Shown here piece by piece: positions 10,596-21,600 of a stretch of DNA of 64,000 bases. This DNA comes from Cordilura impudica (taxonomy: Eukaryota; Arthropoda; Insecta; Diptera; Scathophagidae). Location of the stretch: contig OY821521.1 in NCBI GenBank assembly GCA_963682025.1, positions 165,682,461 through 165,746,460 of the forward strand. The letters are read 5' to 3'. Numbering within the stretch: the stretch's first letter is position 1; the number at the start of each line of letters is the position of its first letter. The position numbers were made by a program, and so were the translations under genes. The notes beneath the pieces are model-generated. The model did no database searches, had not been told where the DNA came from, and saw nothing but the letters and a program-made list of their open reading frames with translations.

Positions 10596-11870
10596 AAGAA
10601 TTTTAATATATTTTTTTAGTGACAAATCTCTTAAAATCACTGATATTTGGTCGACGTGAAATGTATAGACCGCCTTGGTAAATGAAATATATTCTGATAG
10701 AACAGAATTCAGTTGTCTCATTTAAATTTCCAGTATCACAATTAAATTAATGTTGGAATAACAAAATAATACGATTAGTCGCACAATTTATTAAACACTA
10801 TTTAAAGTCCATATATTGCTAAGTACTTAAAATTCTTTTTAAAAAAAATAAAAATTCACTTCAATATACATAAAATTTTGTTTATTTAAGCAAGTGTAGA
10901 ATCGTTCAAACTTTCAACTGCAAACAAATTTCTTTCAACAAAAATCAATATTTCATGTGTAGTTTAAAGTTTTCCAATAACAATTCACTACAAAAACTTT
11001 TACACAGACTATTAGTTGGCAAGGAAATTAATTGTTTTATAATGTTAAGTGTGTCAGTTTTTATATTATTTTTCTCTGTACCATCAAGCTATTATTAGTT
11101 TCTTGTGGAAACATTAACATCATCATCACACTTTTGTGGTTGTACTAAAGTTTGTTTAATGGAATTGACATGTGTGACGTATACGTGTTAATAACTTCTA
11201 TAAAAATTCCAAAGGAATATGTTAACATTTTGTTGTTCTCGACAGTGTAGTAGACATTAATTTCGGCTGAGTTCTAAACATAATATATATATATAACAAC
11301 CACAAACATTAAGTTACGGTCGACCGCATTTATGACGATGGCCAACTCTGAAGAAATAAACAAAACTATAAATTTATCAAATTAACCAAAAAACAAAAGA
11401 TTTAGCTAAAACTGGCACAAAACCTCTAAAAGATTCTACAGATTTTGGTTAAACAAATAAGGGTGCTAAAAATTACATATAATTTTCATGAAGCCATTAA
11501 TATTTTGTTATCAGCTTTCTTGGCCAAAAATACACAAAAACATTTAAAATCTATAATTAATTAGATACATTTTTTTTTGCTAATCTTTATAACACGTACC
11601 CTTATATTAAAAGAACAATAATGATAAAAAAAATTACTAACAATTAATCAAAGCATTCCATTTATACAAGCTTTAAGTTGATATGATAATAAATTCAACG
11701 GCAACGGCAACGCATAGAATACAACCAGAGTAATAAAAATATAACAATAAATGTGGGATCTGTCGATTAGATTAGAATGCAAAATATATTTCGAGGAGAA
11801 TAAAATTTACAGCTTCTTGATATTTAATGAGCAGAGAATCACTTGCACTAAAAATGTGTGTAATTTTTCT
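10596..11870. other. Unique AT-rich DNA with a possible promoter-like patch
   Basis: No gene is supported. The stretch at about 11,240-11,390 is less AT-rich, with a TATATATATATAACA run at 11,283-11,300 and an ATG at 11,331 opening only a 17-codon frame. It could be a 5' exon or chance composition. I make no functional claim. Confidence 0.25.
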
Positions 11871-11874
11871 TTAA

Positions 11875-11960
11875 CAAGTACCTTTCCTAAAAAGACATCG
11901 TTTCCTAAAAAGTACAATTTTTTAAAAAACTGCCAAATATTAAAAAAAAGTACTTATTAG
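11875..11960 (+). repeat. Short minisatellite outlier of the CTTAAAAAAGTACC family
   Basis: About four degenerate units (AAGTACCTTTCCTAAAAAG and similar) sit some 360 bp upstream of array 3. They are separated from it by an ATACCC element, which therefore probably inserted into the left end of a once continuous array. Confidence 0.6.
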
Positions 11961-11977
11961 AGAAAAATTTTAAAAAA

Positions 11978-12321
11978 TTATAGTTGGTCTAGACTGACTT
12001 AAGATACCCATGCGTTTAGAGACCTTATCTCATAGGTCCAACTAATTAGATATAGAAAATATGCATAAACCAAACTTGAGTGGCATTGTTATTAATTTTT
12101 TTTTTTTTTTTTATACAAAATTTCAACAAAACACATTCATACACAAGGTTAGCATGGACACACAGACAGACGGACGTACGGATGGACATCGCTAAATCGA
12201 CTTAGAGAGTGGTTTTGAGTCGATCGGTATAGGAAAAGATGTGTCTAGGTCAAATATTTTTGGTAGTTACAAACAGTAGCACAAAATCACTATACCCTGA
12301 CCACATAATGGTATAGGGTAT
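11978..12321 (-). repeat. ATACCC-family repeat, internally deleted copy
   Basis: On the minus strand it starts ATACCCTATACCATTATGTGG (12,321 downward) and contains the GTCGATTTAGCGATGTCC core with its GTCCGT run. It ends with the GTTTAGAGACC...TAGTTGG region and the AGTCTAGACC dyad. Length is about 345 bp against 700-760 in fuller copies, so the middle is missing. It lies between minisatellite blocks. Confidence 0.75.
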
Positions 12322-15290
12322 AAATACGTTTTGTTCCAAAAGTAAATTTTCTTAAAAAAGTAAATTTTCTTAAATAAGTAAATTTTCTTAAAAAGTAGAT
12401 TTTTTTTTTTAAATAACTAATTCGTAAAAATGTACCTTTTCTTAAAAAAATACCTTTTCTTAAAAAAGCATTTGTTTTAAAGTATCTTTCCTCAGAAAAG
12501 TTAATTTTCTAAAAAATATACCTTTCCCTACAAAGTACCTTTCTTAAAAAAGTAAATTTTCTTAAATAAGTAAATTTTCTTAAAAAGTAGATTTTTTTTT
12601 TAAATAACTAATTCGTAAAAATGTACCTTTTCTTAAAAAAATACCTTTTCTTAAAAAAGCATTTGTTTTAAAGTATCTTTCCTTAGAAAAGTTCATTTTC
12701 TAAAAAATATACCTTTCCCTACAAAGTACCTTTTCTTAAAAAATCACCTTCTCGTAAAAAGTACAATTTCTTAATAAACACCGTTTCTCAAAAAGGTACC
12801 TTTTTCAAAAAAAGTTGATTTACTTAAAAATTTACCTTTTGTTAAAAAAGTACCTTTTCTTAAAAAGTAACTTTTCGTAAAAAAAAAGTACCGTTTGTCA
12901 AAAAAGGACTCCTCTAAAGTACCGTTTCTTATCAAATTACCTTTTCTTAAAAAGAGTATCCTTTCCTGAAGAAGTAACTTTTCTCAAGAAGTACCTTTTC
13001 TTCAAAAAAAAACATATCTTAAAAACCTACTTTTTCTCGAAAAGGTAACATTCTTCAAAAAGTACATTTCCGTCAAAAATTTCCTCTTCTTAAAAAAGAA
13101 CCTTTTCCAAAAACAAACCTTGTATTAAAAAAAAAATTATTTCTTAACAAAAGTACCTTTTCTTAAAAAATTACCTTTTTCTAAAAAAGTACCTTTTCCG
13201 GAGAAGTACCTCCTACTGAAAAGTATATTGTCTTATAAATGTACCTCTTCTTAAAAAAGTGCCATATCTTAATAAGTACCTTTTCTTAAAAAACACCAAC
13301 CTTAAAAAAAATACCTCTTCTGAAAAAAGTACCTTTTTTTTAAAAAACTACCTTTTGTTTAAAAACATATTTTCTTAAAATGGTATCTTTTCCCACAAAG
13401 TACCTTTTCTTAAAAAGTATCGTTTTTTTAATGAAAAGTATATTTTCTTATAAAAATACCCTTTCATAAAATGTAACTTCTCTCAAAAACTACATTTTCA
13501 TAAAAAAGTACCATTTGTTACAAAAGAGCCTTTCCTTAAAAAGTACCTTTTCCAAAAAACATCCTTTTCCTAGAAGGTACCTTCCCTTAAAAAGTACCCT
13601 TTCCTAAAAATCACATTTTCTTAAAAAGTTCCTTTTCTTAACAGTACCTTTTCTAAAACGTACATTTTCTTAAAAAGCACCTTCTCTTAAAATGTACCTT
13701 TTCTTAAAAGTAACTTTTCTTGAATGTACATTTTCTTAAAAAGTTCCTTTTCTTATAAAAATACCTTTTCTTAAAAAAGTACTTTTTCCAAAAATAAGAA
13801 ATTTTCTTAAAAAAGAACTTTTTATTTTAAATAAAGTACTCTTTCTTAAAAAAGTACATTTTCTTAAAAAAGTACCGTTTCTTAAAAAAGTAACTTTCTT
13901 CAAAAATTACCTTTTCTTATAAAAAGTACCTTTACTTAATAAATACCCTTTTCTTAAAAAAGTAAATTTTCTTGGAAAAGCTACATTTAAAAAAAAAAAT
14001 ACCTTTTCCTACAAAAAAGCCGCGTTCTTGAAAAATCAGCTTTTCCAAAAAAAAAAACCTTTTGTTAAAAAGAAACCTTTTCTTAATAAAAGTACTCTTT
14101 CTAAAATAATAGCATTTCCTAAAAAAGTAACTTTTCGTATAAAACACACACACACACACACATCTTAAAAAAGTACAATATCTTAAAATTGCCTTTTCTT
14201 AAAAAACTCTTATCCATAAAAAAAATACATCTTCTGAAAAATTTACTTTTTTTTTAAAAGTTACCATTTTCTTAAAAATATCTCTTCTTAAACAGTGTCT
14301 TTTCATAAAAAGTACCTTTTCTTAAAAAATACCTTTTTCGTAAAGAATCCTATATTTCTTATAAGATATATTTCTTATTTATTTTAAAAAGTAACTTTTC
14401 TTAAAAGTACATTTAGGTAAAAAAAGTACCTATTGTTACAAAAGTACCTTTTCTTATAAAGTACCCTTTTTTTGAAAAGTTCCTTTTCTTAAAAAAGTAC
14501 CTTTTCGTATCTTTTGTTACAAAAGTAACTTTTGCTACAAAAGTACCTTTTCTTAAGAAGTACCTTTTCTTAAAAGTACGTTTTCTTAAAAAGTACGTTT
14601 TCTTAAAAAGTACCTTTTCTTAAAAAATACCTTTTCTTCAAAAGTACCTTTTCTTAAACAGTACCCTTTCTTAAAAAGTACCCTTTCTTAAAAAGTACAT
14701 TTTCTTAAAAAGCACATTTTATTAACAAGTACATTTAAGTAAAAAAAGTACCTTATCTTATAAAAATACCTTTCTTAAGAAAAGTATTTTCTTTAAAAAG
14801 TACCTCTTCTTAAAAAAGTACTTTTTTAAAGTTCCTTTTCTCTAGCATGTAACTTTAAGCAAGTATATTAAAAAAAAAACACACGTTTTCTTAAAAAAGT
14901 ACGTTCTCTTAAAAAAGTATCTTTCCTTAGAAGCACCTTTTCTTAAAAAATTACCTTTCTAAATAAAATTAAATATTTGAAAGGACGAATAAAAACATCA
15001 TTAAATAACATTTCTTTAAAAGTAAATTTTCTTAATAAAGAATGCTTTCTTCAAAAAGTAACTTTTCCTCAAAAAGTGCATTCTTTCAAAAAAATAATTT
15101 CTATTAAAAAAGTAATTTTCATTAAAGAAGGTACCTTTTCTTTAGCGAGTACCTTTTCTTAAACAAGTAAATTTTCCTACAAAAAACTACATTTCTTTAT
15201 GAATATACATTTTCTTAAAAAGTATTTTTCTTGAAAAGGTATTTTTTTTAGAAAAGTAGCTTTTTTTAAAAATTTATTTCTTCTAAATAA
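12322..15290 (+). repeat. CTTAAAAAAGTACC minisatellite, array 3 (largest)
   Basis: This is nearly 3 kb of the same 18-20 bp unit in plus orientation, roughly 150 units. The most homogeneous part is about 14,540-14,720, where AAAAGTACCTTTTCTT repeats almost perfectly, suggesting more recent turnover at the centre than at the edges. A CA dinucleotide run (about 14,144-14,161) sits inside. A 192-bp higher-order duplication lies at the left end. Apparent lysine/phenylalanine-rich open frames here are reading artefacts of the repeat. Confidence 0.87.
12351..12734 (+). repeat. 192-bp higher-order tandem duplication in array 3
   Basis: The block from 12,351 recurs at 12,543 with only a few differences. 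Both contain AAATAACTAATTCGTAAAAA, CATTTGTTTTAAAGTATC and ATATACCTTTCCCTACAAAG. Similarity between the two blocks is far higher than between neighbouring 19-bp units, so this is a recent segmental duplication inside the old array. Confidence 0.8.
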
Positions 15291-15856
15291 AGATCCCCTT
15301 TTAAAAAAGTCATATAAATATACTGCCAAAGTTTCTTTCTTAATTTTTTTTAGCACCAATGGGTGTGATTTTTTTACACCAAAGCAAAAAAAAACAAATG
15401 GCAATCACAATATTATTTTTGTTTTATAATTAAAAAGCACCCGATTAATCCAAATATATTATAAGACAAAATAGCCAGGAAATGTTTAATTGAGGTTGGA
15501 TTAAAGAGAATGTGATGTTCAGTGAATCAGTATTTTTCAAAATGGGATTAGCTGTCAATAAGAAAATTTATAATTGAAAATATATTGCAGTTGTTCAAAA
15601 ATTTATAGAAGCGTACCATCAATGAGGTAGAATTATTTTCTGGAACATTTTAGCCGCCCAGAAAATAGTTTAAAAACTTAAAACGATAAAAAAATCTAAC
15701 TTACGCCCAAATAAGTTTACACAACAAATTTTGCCCAATTAGTCTTACCATTTGAAAAGTTTGAAACAAAGTTGAGGAGAAAGGGATAAAGAAATGACTA
15801 TCATAAAAGAATTCTTAGCTTTTTGCAAAAAATAAAAAAAGAAAAAATTAATACAA
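15291..15856. other. AT-rich DNA, nothing recognised
   Basis: There is no coding or repeat signal apart from a small GGGTGTGATTTTTTTACACC dyad at about 15,360-15,380. Confidence 0.3.
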
Positions 15857-16051
15857 ATGGAATTAGAAGGTATATGGCTGAAGATTCGAAAAAACGTTGA
15901 AAAGCTAAACGATATGAGATTAATTTTTTTTCAAAATTTTTCAAAATTCTGCCTTATTACTTCTTTATTGGTTTACATTTTTGTAAATTTCTTTGTCCAT
16001 AAGTTAACTTCGTGGTTTCCAAAGACAGCCAGAAGAAAGAACATCGCTTAA
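15857..16051 (+). CDS. Possible small membrane protein (64 codons), unproven
   Basis: This is an open frame of 64 codons with an ATG in a fair insect context (ACAAATGG). The predicted product has a charged start (MELEGIWLKIRKNVEK) and one hydrophobic stretch at about residues 31-48 (LITSLLVYIFVNFFV), followed by a basic end (KTARRKNIA). That layout would fit a single-pass membrane peptide. I recognise no family. The frame lies in AT-rich DNA where such lengths arise by chance, and no splice, promoter or polyadenylation evidence is visible. I record it as a candidate only. Confidence 0.18.
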   Translation: MELEGIWLKIRKNVEKLNDMRLIFFQNFSKFCLITSLLVYIFVNFFVHKLTSWFPKTARRKNIA

Positions 16052-17138
16052 TCACCACCATTTACTTTAAGCATCAGTAATAATTTTTTTTTTGTGCCCA
16101 TTTTTTATATCTAATTTTGCATAAACAAGAACAAAACAAATACAAGCAACGCTAACTTATAATTGTGGCGTAGGACATTTACTAAAAATAAAAAATAATA
16201 AACATTAAAATGTTGTTCAGTTTAAATTAAATTATGCAAGAAACCAGCAATTGGTCTACATCAAAAGACAGATTTCCGAAAAATAAATATTATTATAATT
16301 TGATACAATTTAATTTGGGTTTTCAAACGAAGTAAACCGAAACAAAAATGAAAAAATCATCATATTTTTATGGCTGCCAATTTATTATTTTGAAAAAAAA
16401 AAAAAACACAAATTTCTAACAATTGACTGTTACGCTTTATTTTCTTTCATGTTTTATAAAATAAATAACAATTGAATTGTTGTCATGGTCATGGTTGAAT
16501 TTAATCGTGGTCGTGCAGCTACAAATGAAAAAGATTTTTCGTGACTTATAAAAGAATTGATTAATAAAATTGACCGGCTGGCTGCTAAGACCATTAGTTT
16601 AGGTTTTCTTTTTTAATGAAAAAAAAAAAAATAATTGAATTTATTGACGTCTTTTGTCATATCAAATTGGGGAATTCCACTAAGGTGAGCCAAATATTTT
16701 TTGGAAGATTTAAAAAAAATCGTGAATTTTCAGTCAATATAAGCCGTAGAGTTCTGGGTCTCTCATAATTCATATTCAAGAAATTTTTGGTAAATGATGA
16801 AAATTGTTTTTGAAAAATTGTTCTAGAAAAATTTCATATAAAAACAGCTATTTATTTTGGTCCGAATTTAACACTCTTACTTGTTGTACTTGTAAGCTAA
16901 AACTGGGCAGTATTATTGCAAAAATGAATAACAAATAAGCTAAAAAATTAAACAATTCCAAAAAACAAAAGACATTTTATAAAAATTTTGTAAGGGAGTT
17001 ACCCCTTTCAAAAATTAAAAAAAATTTGTTTTTTAATTTAGTATACAATATACAGAGTGAGTATAGAATATATTTATTATAAATTATATATTGTTTAAAA
17101 GCTGTAGAAAATATGTAATTAGATTATTTTTGTTGGCA
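16052..17138. other. AT-rich DNA with one repeat scrap
   Basis: No gene is seen. At 16,858-16,885 the words CCGAATTTAACACTCTTACT match the end of the dispersed repeat at 2,250-2,375, so a small fragment of that family lies here. The rest shows nothing I can name up to the LINE target site. Confidence 0.35.
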
Positions 17139-17155
17139 AAATAGTACATACTAAA
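17139..17155 (+). repeat. Target-site duplication, left copy
   Basis: The 17-bp word AAATAGTACATACTAAA here is repeated exactly at 22,141-22,157, directly after the poly(A) of the LINE. The pair defines both ends of the insertion and shows that it is complete and relatively recent. Confidence 0.93.
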
Positions 17156-17320
17156 GGTTCGATCGCGAACGTGATGAGCGACAGACGCACCACGGAGATC
17201 AGTATTATTTATCGGTATTCCCTAAAGTTATTACTATTATTGTTCGGTTATTTCAAAGACAGAAACACAAAAAAAAAACAACTAATATAAGAAAAAAAAA
17301 AAAAAAAACATTACAAAGGA
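17156..17320 (+). promoter_or_regulatory. LINE 5' UTR, presumed internal promoter
   Basis: The first 165 bases of the element, starting GGTTCGATCGCGAACGTGAT, are clearly richer in G and C than the surroundings. LINEs of this clade carry an internal promoter that starts transcription at the element's first base. The AGATC at 17,196 resembles a downstream promoter element, but its distance from the mapped first base (+41) does not fit the usual +28 spacing, so I do not claim it. An A-run precedes the ORF1 start. Confidence 0.5.
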
Positions 17321-18040
17321 ATGAGCGAGCAAAATGCTCAGTACTCAGAAACTAATAATGTAAAAATCAATAATAACAACGATACTGAAAATAAAAGAAA
17401 AAGAAAAAATCAAAATATGGATTTGCCTTTGCCTAAGCAATCCAAAAACAATAACAATAAAAACTACTATTCAGTGCTTGACATTGAAAGGGATAATCAA
17501 TGTGATCAAGAATTATTGAACATATTTGAAAAACATGTAAAAGAAAAAAAAGAGAAATCACTCAAATTAAATTCAGCTATTGAAGCTATGGATGAAATGA
17601 GTAAACTTAACAAAAACAACTTAACATCTAAACCAATTACTGCAAACACAGTGGTTAATACAGCCAACATTAACCACAAAAAAGTTCCTCCTATCAACAT
17701 AGTGGATATCGATACAAAAGAACTAATTGAATTCATCAAAAATGGTTTAAAAATTAAAGAATTCAAGATTAAAGAATTTAGAAACAAAAAATCCTTATTT
17801 ATGAATTCGTTAAACGATTTTTTAAAAGTTAAAACATACCTAGAAAAAACGCAAGCTAGCTTCTTTACATTCACACCAAAAGGTATAAAAACCAAAACAT
17901 ACCTACTAAAAGGTCTTGATGCAAATACATCGCCCGATGATATATTAAAAGAACTAAATGAATTTAATTATGATGACATACATTTCAATAAAGTAAGTCA
18001 ATTCTCTACAAGAAATTCAACTTTAAAAGGCTATATATAG
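17321..18040 (+). pseudogene. LINE ORF1, N-terminal part (gag-like), frameshifted
   Basis: This is a 239-codon frame, the N-terminal half of the ORF1 protein, which binds element RNA and carries it back to the nucleus. Residues 1-75 are Asn/Lys-rich and low complexity. The C-terminal 60 residues (SFFTFTPKGIKTKTYLLKGL and following) match the pre-knuckle RNA-binding fold typical of Jockey-type ORF1. It ends at a TAG (18,038-18,040) in a TATATATAG run. The rest of the protein continues immediately in the next frame, so a single inserted base in this run is the simplest explanation. I chose the ATG at 17,321 because it is the first after the UTR and follows an A-rich leader (AAAGGAATGA). Confidence 0.88.
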
Positions 18041-18047
18041 TCTTCCA

Positions 18048-18644
18048 ATGTTTTTGGTTCAAGTAACGCCAGAAAGCAACGTAAGTAAACTAAGAAGTAT
18101 AAAAGCACTATTCTACCGTTGTGTAAAGTGGGAACAAATAAGACGTCCAGAAATTCCTCAATGCAGAAATTGTCAAGGATTCTTCCACAGCGCAGCAAAC
18201 TGCTTTATGCCAAATAGGTGTGTAAAATGCGACAAAACCCACGAAAAAGGAAACTGCGCTACAAATATAGTTTCACCCGATGAAAAAGAAAAACTGTTCT
18301 GTGTCTTATGCAGCAAATATGGCCACCCAGCATCCTACAAAGGATGCGAAAAATATAAGCAACTTCAACAAAAACTAAAAGCAAAAAAAAAATTAGAAAC
18401 AGATTATAAAATTAACAACACAAATAACTCTCCTAATTCCGGAATAACATTTGCCAATATACTAAAAGGCAGTTATAATCTAAATGTAGATTCAAACAAC
18501 TTAAATAATGAAAATAATAATTCCTTTTTCTTAGAATTTAAAAATATGATGCTAAATCTAAATTCTCAACTTGTTAGCCTACAAAAACAATTACAGATCC
18601 AATCATCTCGTATAGATACGATATTTTCCATGGTAAATGTGTAA
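18048..18644 (+). pseudogene. LINE ORF1, C-terminal part with three CCHC knuckles
   Basis: This 198-codon frame carries the second half of ORF1. After a basic pre-knuckle region (FYRCVKWEQIRRPEIPQ) it has three zinc knuckles: CRNCQGFFHSAANC at residues 39-52 (CX2CX4HX4C), CVKCDKTHEKGNC at 58-70 (CX2CX3HX4C), and CVLCSKYGHPASYKGC at 85-100 (CX2CX4HX6C). A Lys-rich and Asn-rich tail follows, with a possible coiled-coil at the end (LNLNSQLVSLQKQLQIQSSR). All zinc ligands are present, so decay is limited to the upstream frameshift. The true protein would not start at this ATG; it is simply the first Met after the break. It overlaps ORF2 by 8 bases. Confidence 0.9.
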
Positions 18645-21600
18645 TGTAAATTCTCTAATATTAATTAGTAGAAGATACGAACTTCAATGCTTTTTAAATA
18701 AATATAACCCTGATATTGTTCTTTTGAATGAAACAAAGCTTAATGCAAAACATAAAATTCAGTTCACTAACTATGATACAATTAGAAAAGATAGGAATGG
18801 TGCAAAAAGAGGAGGAGGAACAGCCATATTAATAAAAAAATATTTAAAATTTAAAGAAATTAGTAATATAAATAATACAATGCAATTTTTAGAGACCTGT
18901 ATTATTAAGATATCAACTGTTGAAAATAAATCACTATATATTATTTCGGCTTATTACCCATCCGGAAATAATGATTCAGTTTTTATTTCTGAAATACAAA
19001 AACTTTTTGAATCAATTAATCTTCAAAATATTAATAATTATTATATTTTAGCTGGAGACTTAAACGCTAAACATACGGACTGGGGAAACGCATTAAACAA
19101 CCCTAAAGGCAATAACCTAAATAAATGGTTAATAGATAGTGGAATAGAATTCAGATGCAGACTACACGCCTCTACATTGCCCTCTTATCCTCGGACAGGA
19201 TCATATCTAGATCTTTGCATCGCAGATTGTAGAATAAATATTTTTACAGAAAAAAATTCTATTAATAGCTTAACAACCTTAGATTATGATAGCGACCACA
19301 ACGCCATAAAAATAATTGCTACATTTGATAATGAACAGCAACATTTAACATTTATAAAAGAAACAATAGAATCAAAACACAATTACAAAAAAACAAATTG
19401 GAAAAAGTTTAAAAAGAAGATCGAAAGAAAAGTCGCAAACGCAATTCAAATACCAAACGATAGGAATTTCACAAACAGTGAAATTGATTTGCACTTATCT
19501 TCACTAAATGATATAATCATTGAATCCATAGAAGAAACCACACCTAGATATAAGGACTATGATTCATTTTCCAAAGTAAATAGTCCCATTATAAAAAAAT
19601 TGCATTCTGAAAAAAGTAAAATTCTCACAGTTATTAAAAGACATCATCGTTTAGAACATACTTTATCCGAAACTTTACTCAATCTATGCAAGGTTAAATT
19701 AAAATTAATTAAGAAACTCATTTATGAGAATATTAAAGTAGCTATGAACAAACACATTCAAGAAAAATTGACTAAAATAGACCCAAAAGATTCTAAAAAC
19801 ATATTCGGAGAAATCAAAAAAAATTTCAAAATATTTAAACCCTTAGTACTTCATAACATAAAAATCCCGAAAAATTCAGAAATTTTGTTACATAACGTTG
19901 GAATAGAAACACAAACATTAGAAAGGGATAACTCTGAAAATTTTATAGTTAGTGACCAAGAACAAATGCTTGATACTATCGGCTCTTATTTGGAATCTAT
20001 TCACGCAATTAAAGAAGTTAATCCAGAAAACAGAATACATATGCAAGTGTCAAATTCTTTCAATAATTTCTTAGAAACAAAAAACCTTTTCGAAAGACAA
20101 CAAAATACTATCACACATTTCAATGACATAAGAAAATCCGATAATATTCAGGATGCACAAACTGAAAATTATTTTATAACAAAGCATGTAATAATGAACA
20201 TTTTCTCAAATATAAGAGGAAAATTTTCTTCAGGTGTAGACAGTATACCATATATAATTTTAAAAAATTTTCCGGAAATTATAATTTTAGAATATTGCAA
20301 ATTATTCAATAATATGTTAAACAATTCGTATTTTCCAAAAAACTGGAAAATGGCGAAAGTTGTTATCTTACCAAAAAAGGATAAAGAAGTAAGTAATCCA
20401 AAAAACTTGAGAGCAATAAGCTTACTTCCTAATATAAGTAAAATTTTCGAAATGTGCATTAACAATAATATAAATCAATTTTGCAAAGACAAAAACTTAA
20501 TAAACGAAAAAAAGTTTGGCTTTAAATATAAACACTCAACTGTAAATGCAATACACTTACTAACATCAAGCATCAATTATAATTGGAATAAAAAATTATG
20601 TACAGGTGCATGTCTTATCGATATGGAAAAAGCATTTGACAGTATATGGATTCCAGGATTAATATTCAAATTGATGGAGTTAAATTTTCCTATATATCAT
20701 ACTATTTTAATTTATAATATGATTAGTGAGAAAACTTTCAAAATATATCACGGAAAGCACAATAGTACAAAAACGTTCAAAATAATCAATGGTCTACAAC
20801 AAGGAACGGTTAACTCTCCCATTCTTTTCAACCTATTTCTTTTGGACCTACTTAACAAAATAGAAAACATTATATCATTCGCTGATGTCATTATTGTTTA
20901 CCACGCTGACGAAACGATTGACAAAATTAACCAAAAATTACAAGAATCATTTAATATAGTAGAAAAATTTACAATTGATTGGAATATGACAATAAATGCA
21001 CCAAAATGCGAAACAATTCTTTTCAGACCCCCAGTAGGTAAATGTAATAGCAACATAAAGAAAAATTGGAAAGAATTTGGAATTAAATCTATTTTAACCA
21101 ATACGACAACACCAAGTAAAAATACAATTAAATACTTAGGTATTTACCTAGATAAATTTCTATACTTCAATAACCATGTTAATGAAATTCTGGTTAAGGC
21201 CAGAAATGCCTTTTTTGTATACAAAACTTTATTTTATTCAAAACACATTAACACAAGGGTTAAAATTTTAATGTATCAATCGCTGATTAGGCCAATCATT
21301 ACATATGGTTGCCCTATATGGTTTAATATCTCACCATCATGCATGGAAAAAATACGAATCTTTGAAAGGAAATGCTTAAGAGCTTGTACTTCATTATATA
21401 GATCTCCACAAAGTTATTTTGTAAAATATATTTCAAATAAAAAATTATATAATGCTTCTTGTGTAATCAGGATAGACAATTTTATAATAAACTTAATAAG
21501 AAATTATATAGTAAGATGTACCTCATGTAAAGAAAATAACTTAATAATGGCACCTTACTACACAAATGAAGAATACATATATGAAACGTTGCAAAATGGA

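Noticed and set aside
13932..14159. Long Lys/Phe-rich open frames inside minisatellite arrays (also at 5,233, 15,177, 26,404, 35,729 and 36,109)
   Set aside because: An 18-bp repeat keeps frame and gives KK-FF type peptides by construction. There is no start context or conservation, and the arrays vary in unit length.
17191..17201. Downstream promoter element (AGATC) in the LINE 5' UTR
   Set aside because: It lies at about +41 from the first base of the element; functional elements of this type sit near +28 to +33.
17506..17895. Minus-strand open frames inside the LINE (also 20,169, 20,898 and 21,482)
   Set aside because: They are antisense shadows of well-supported ORF1 and ORF2.
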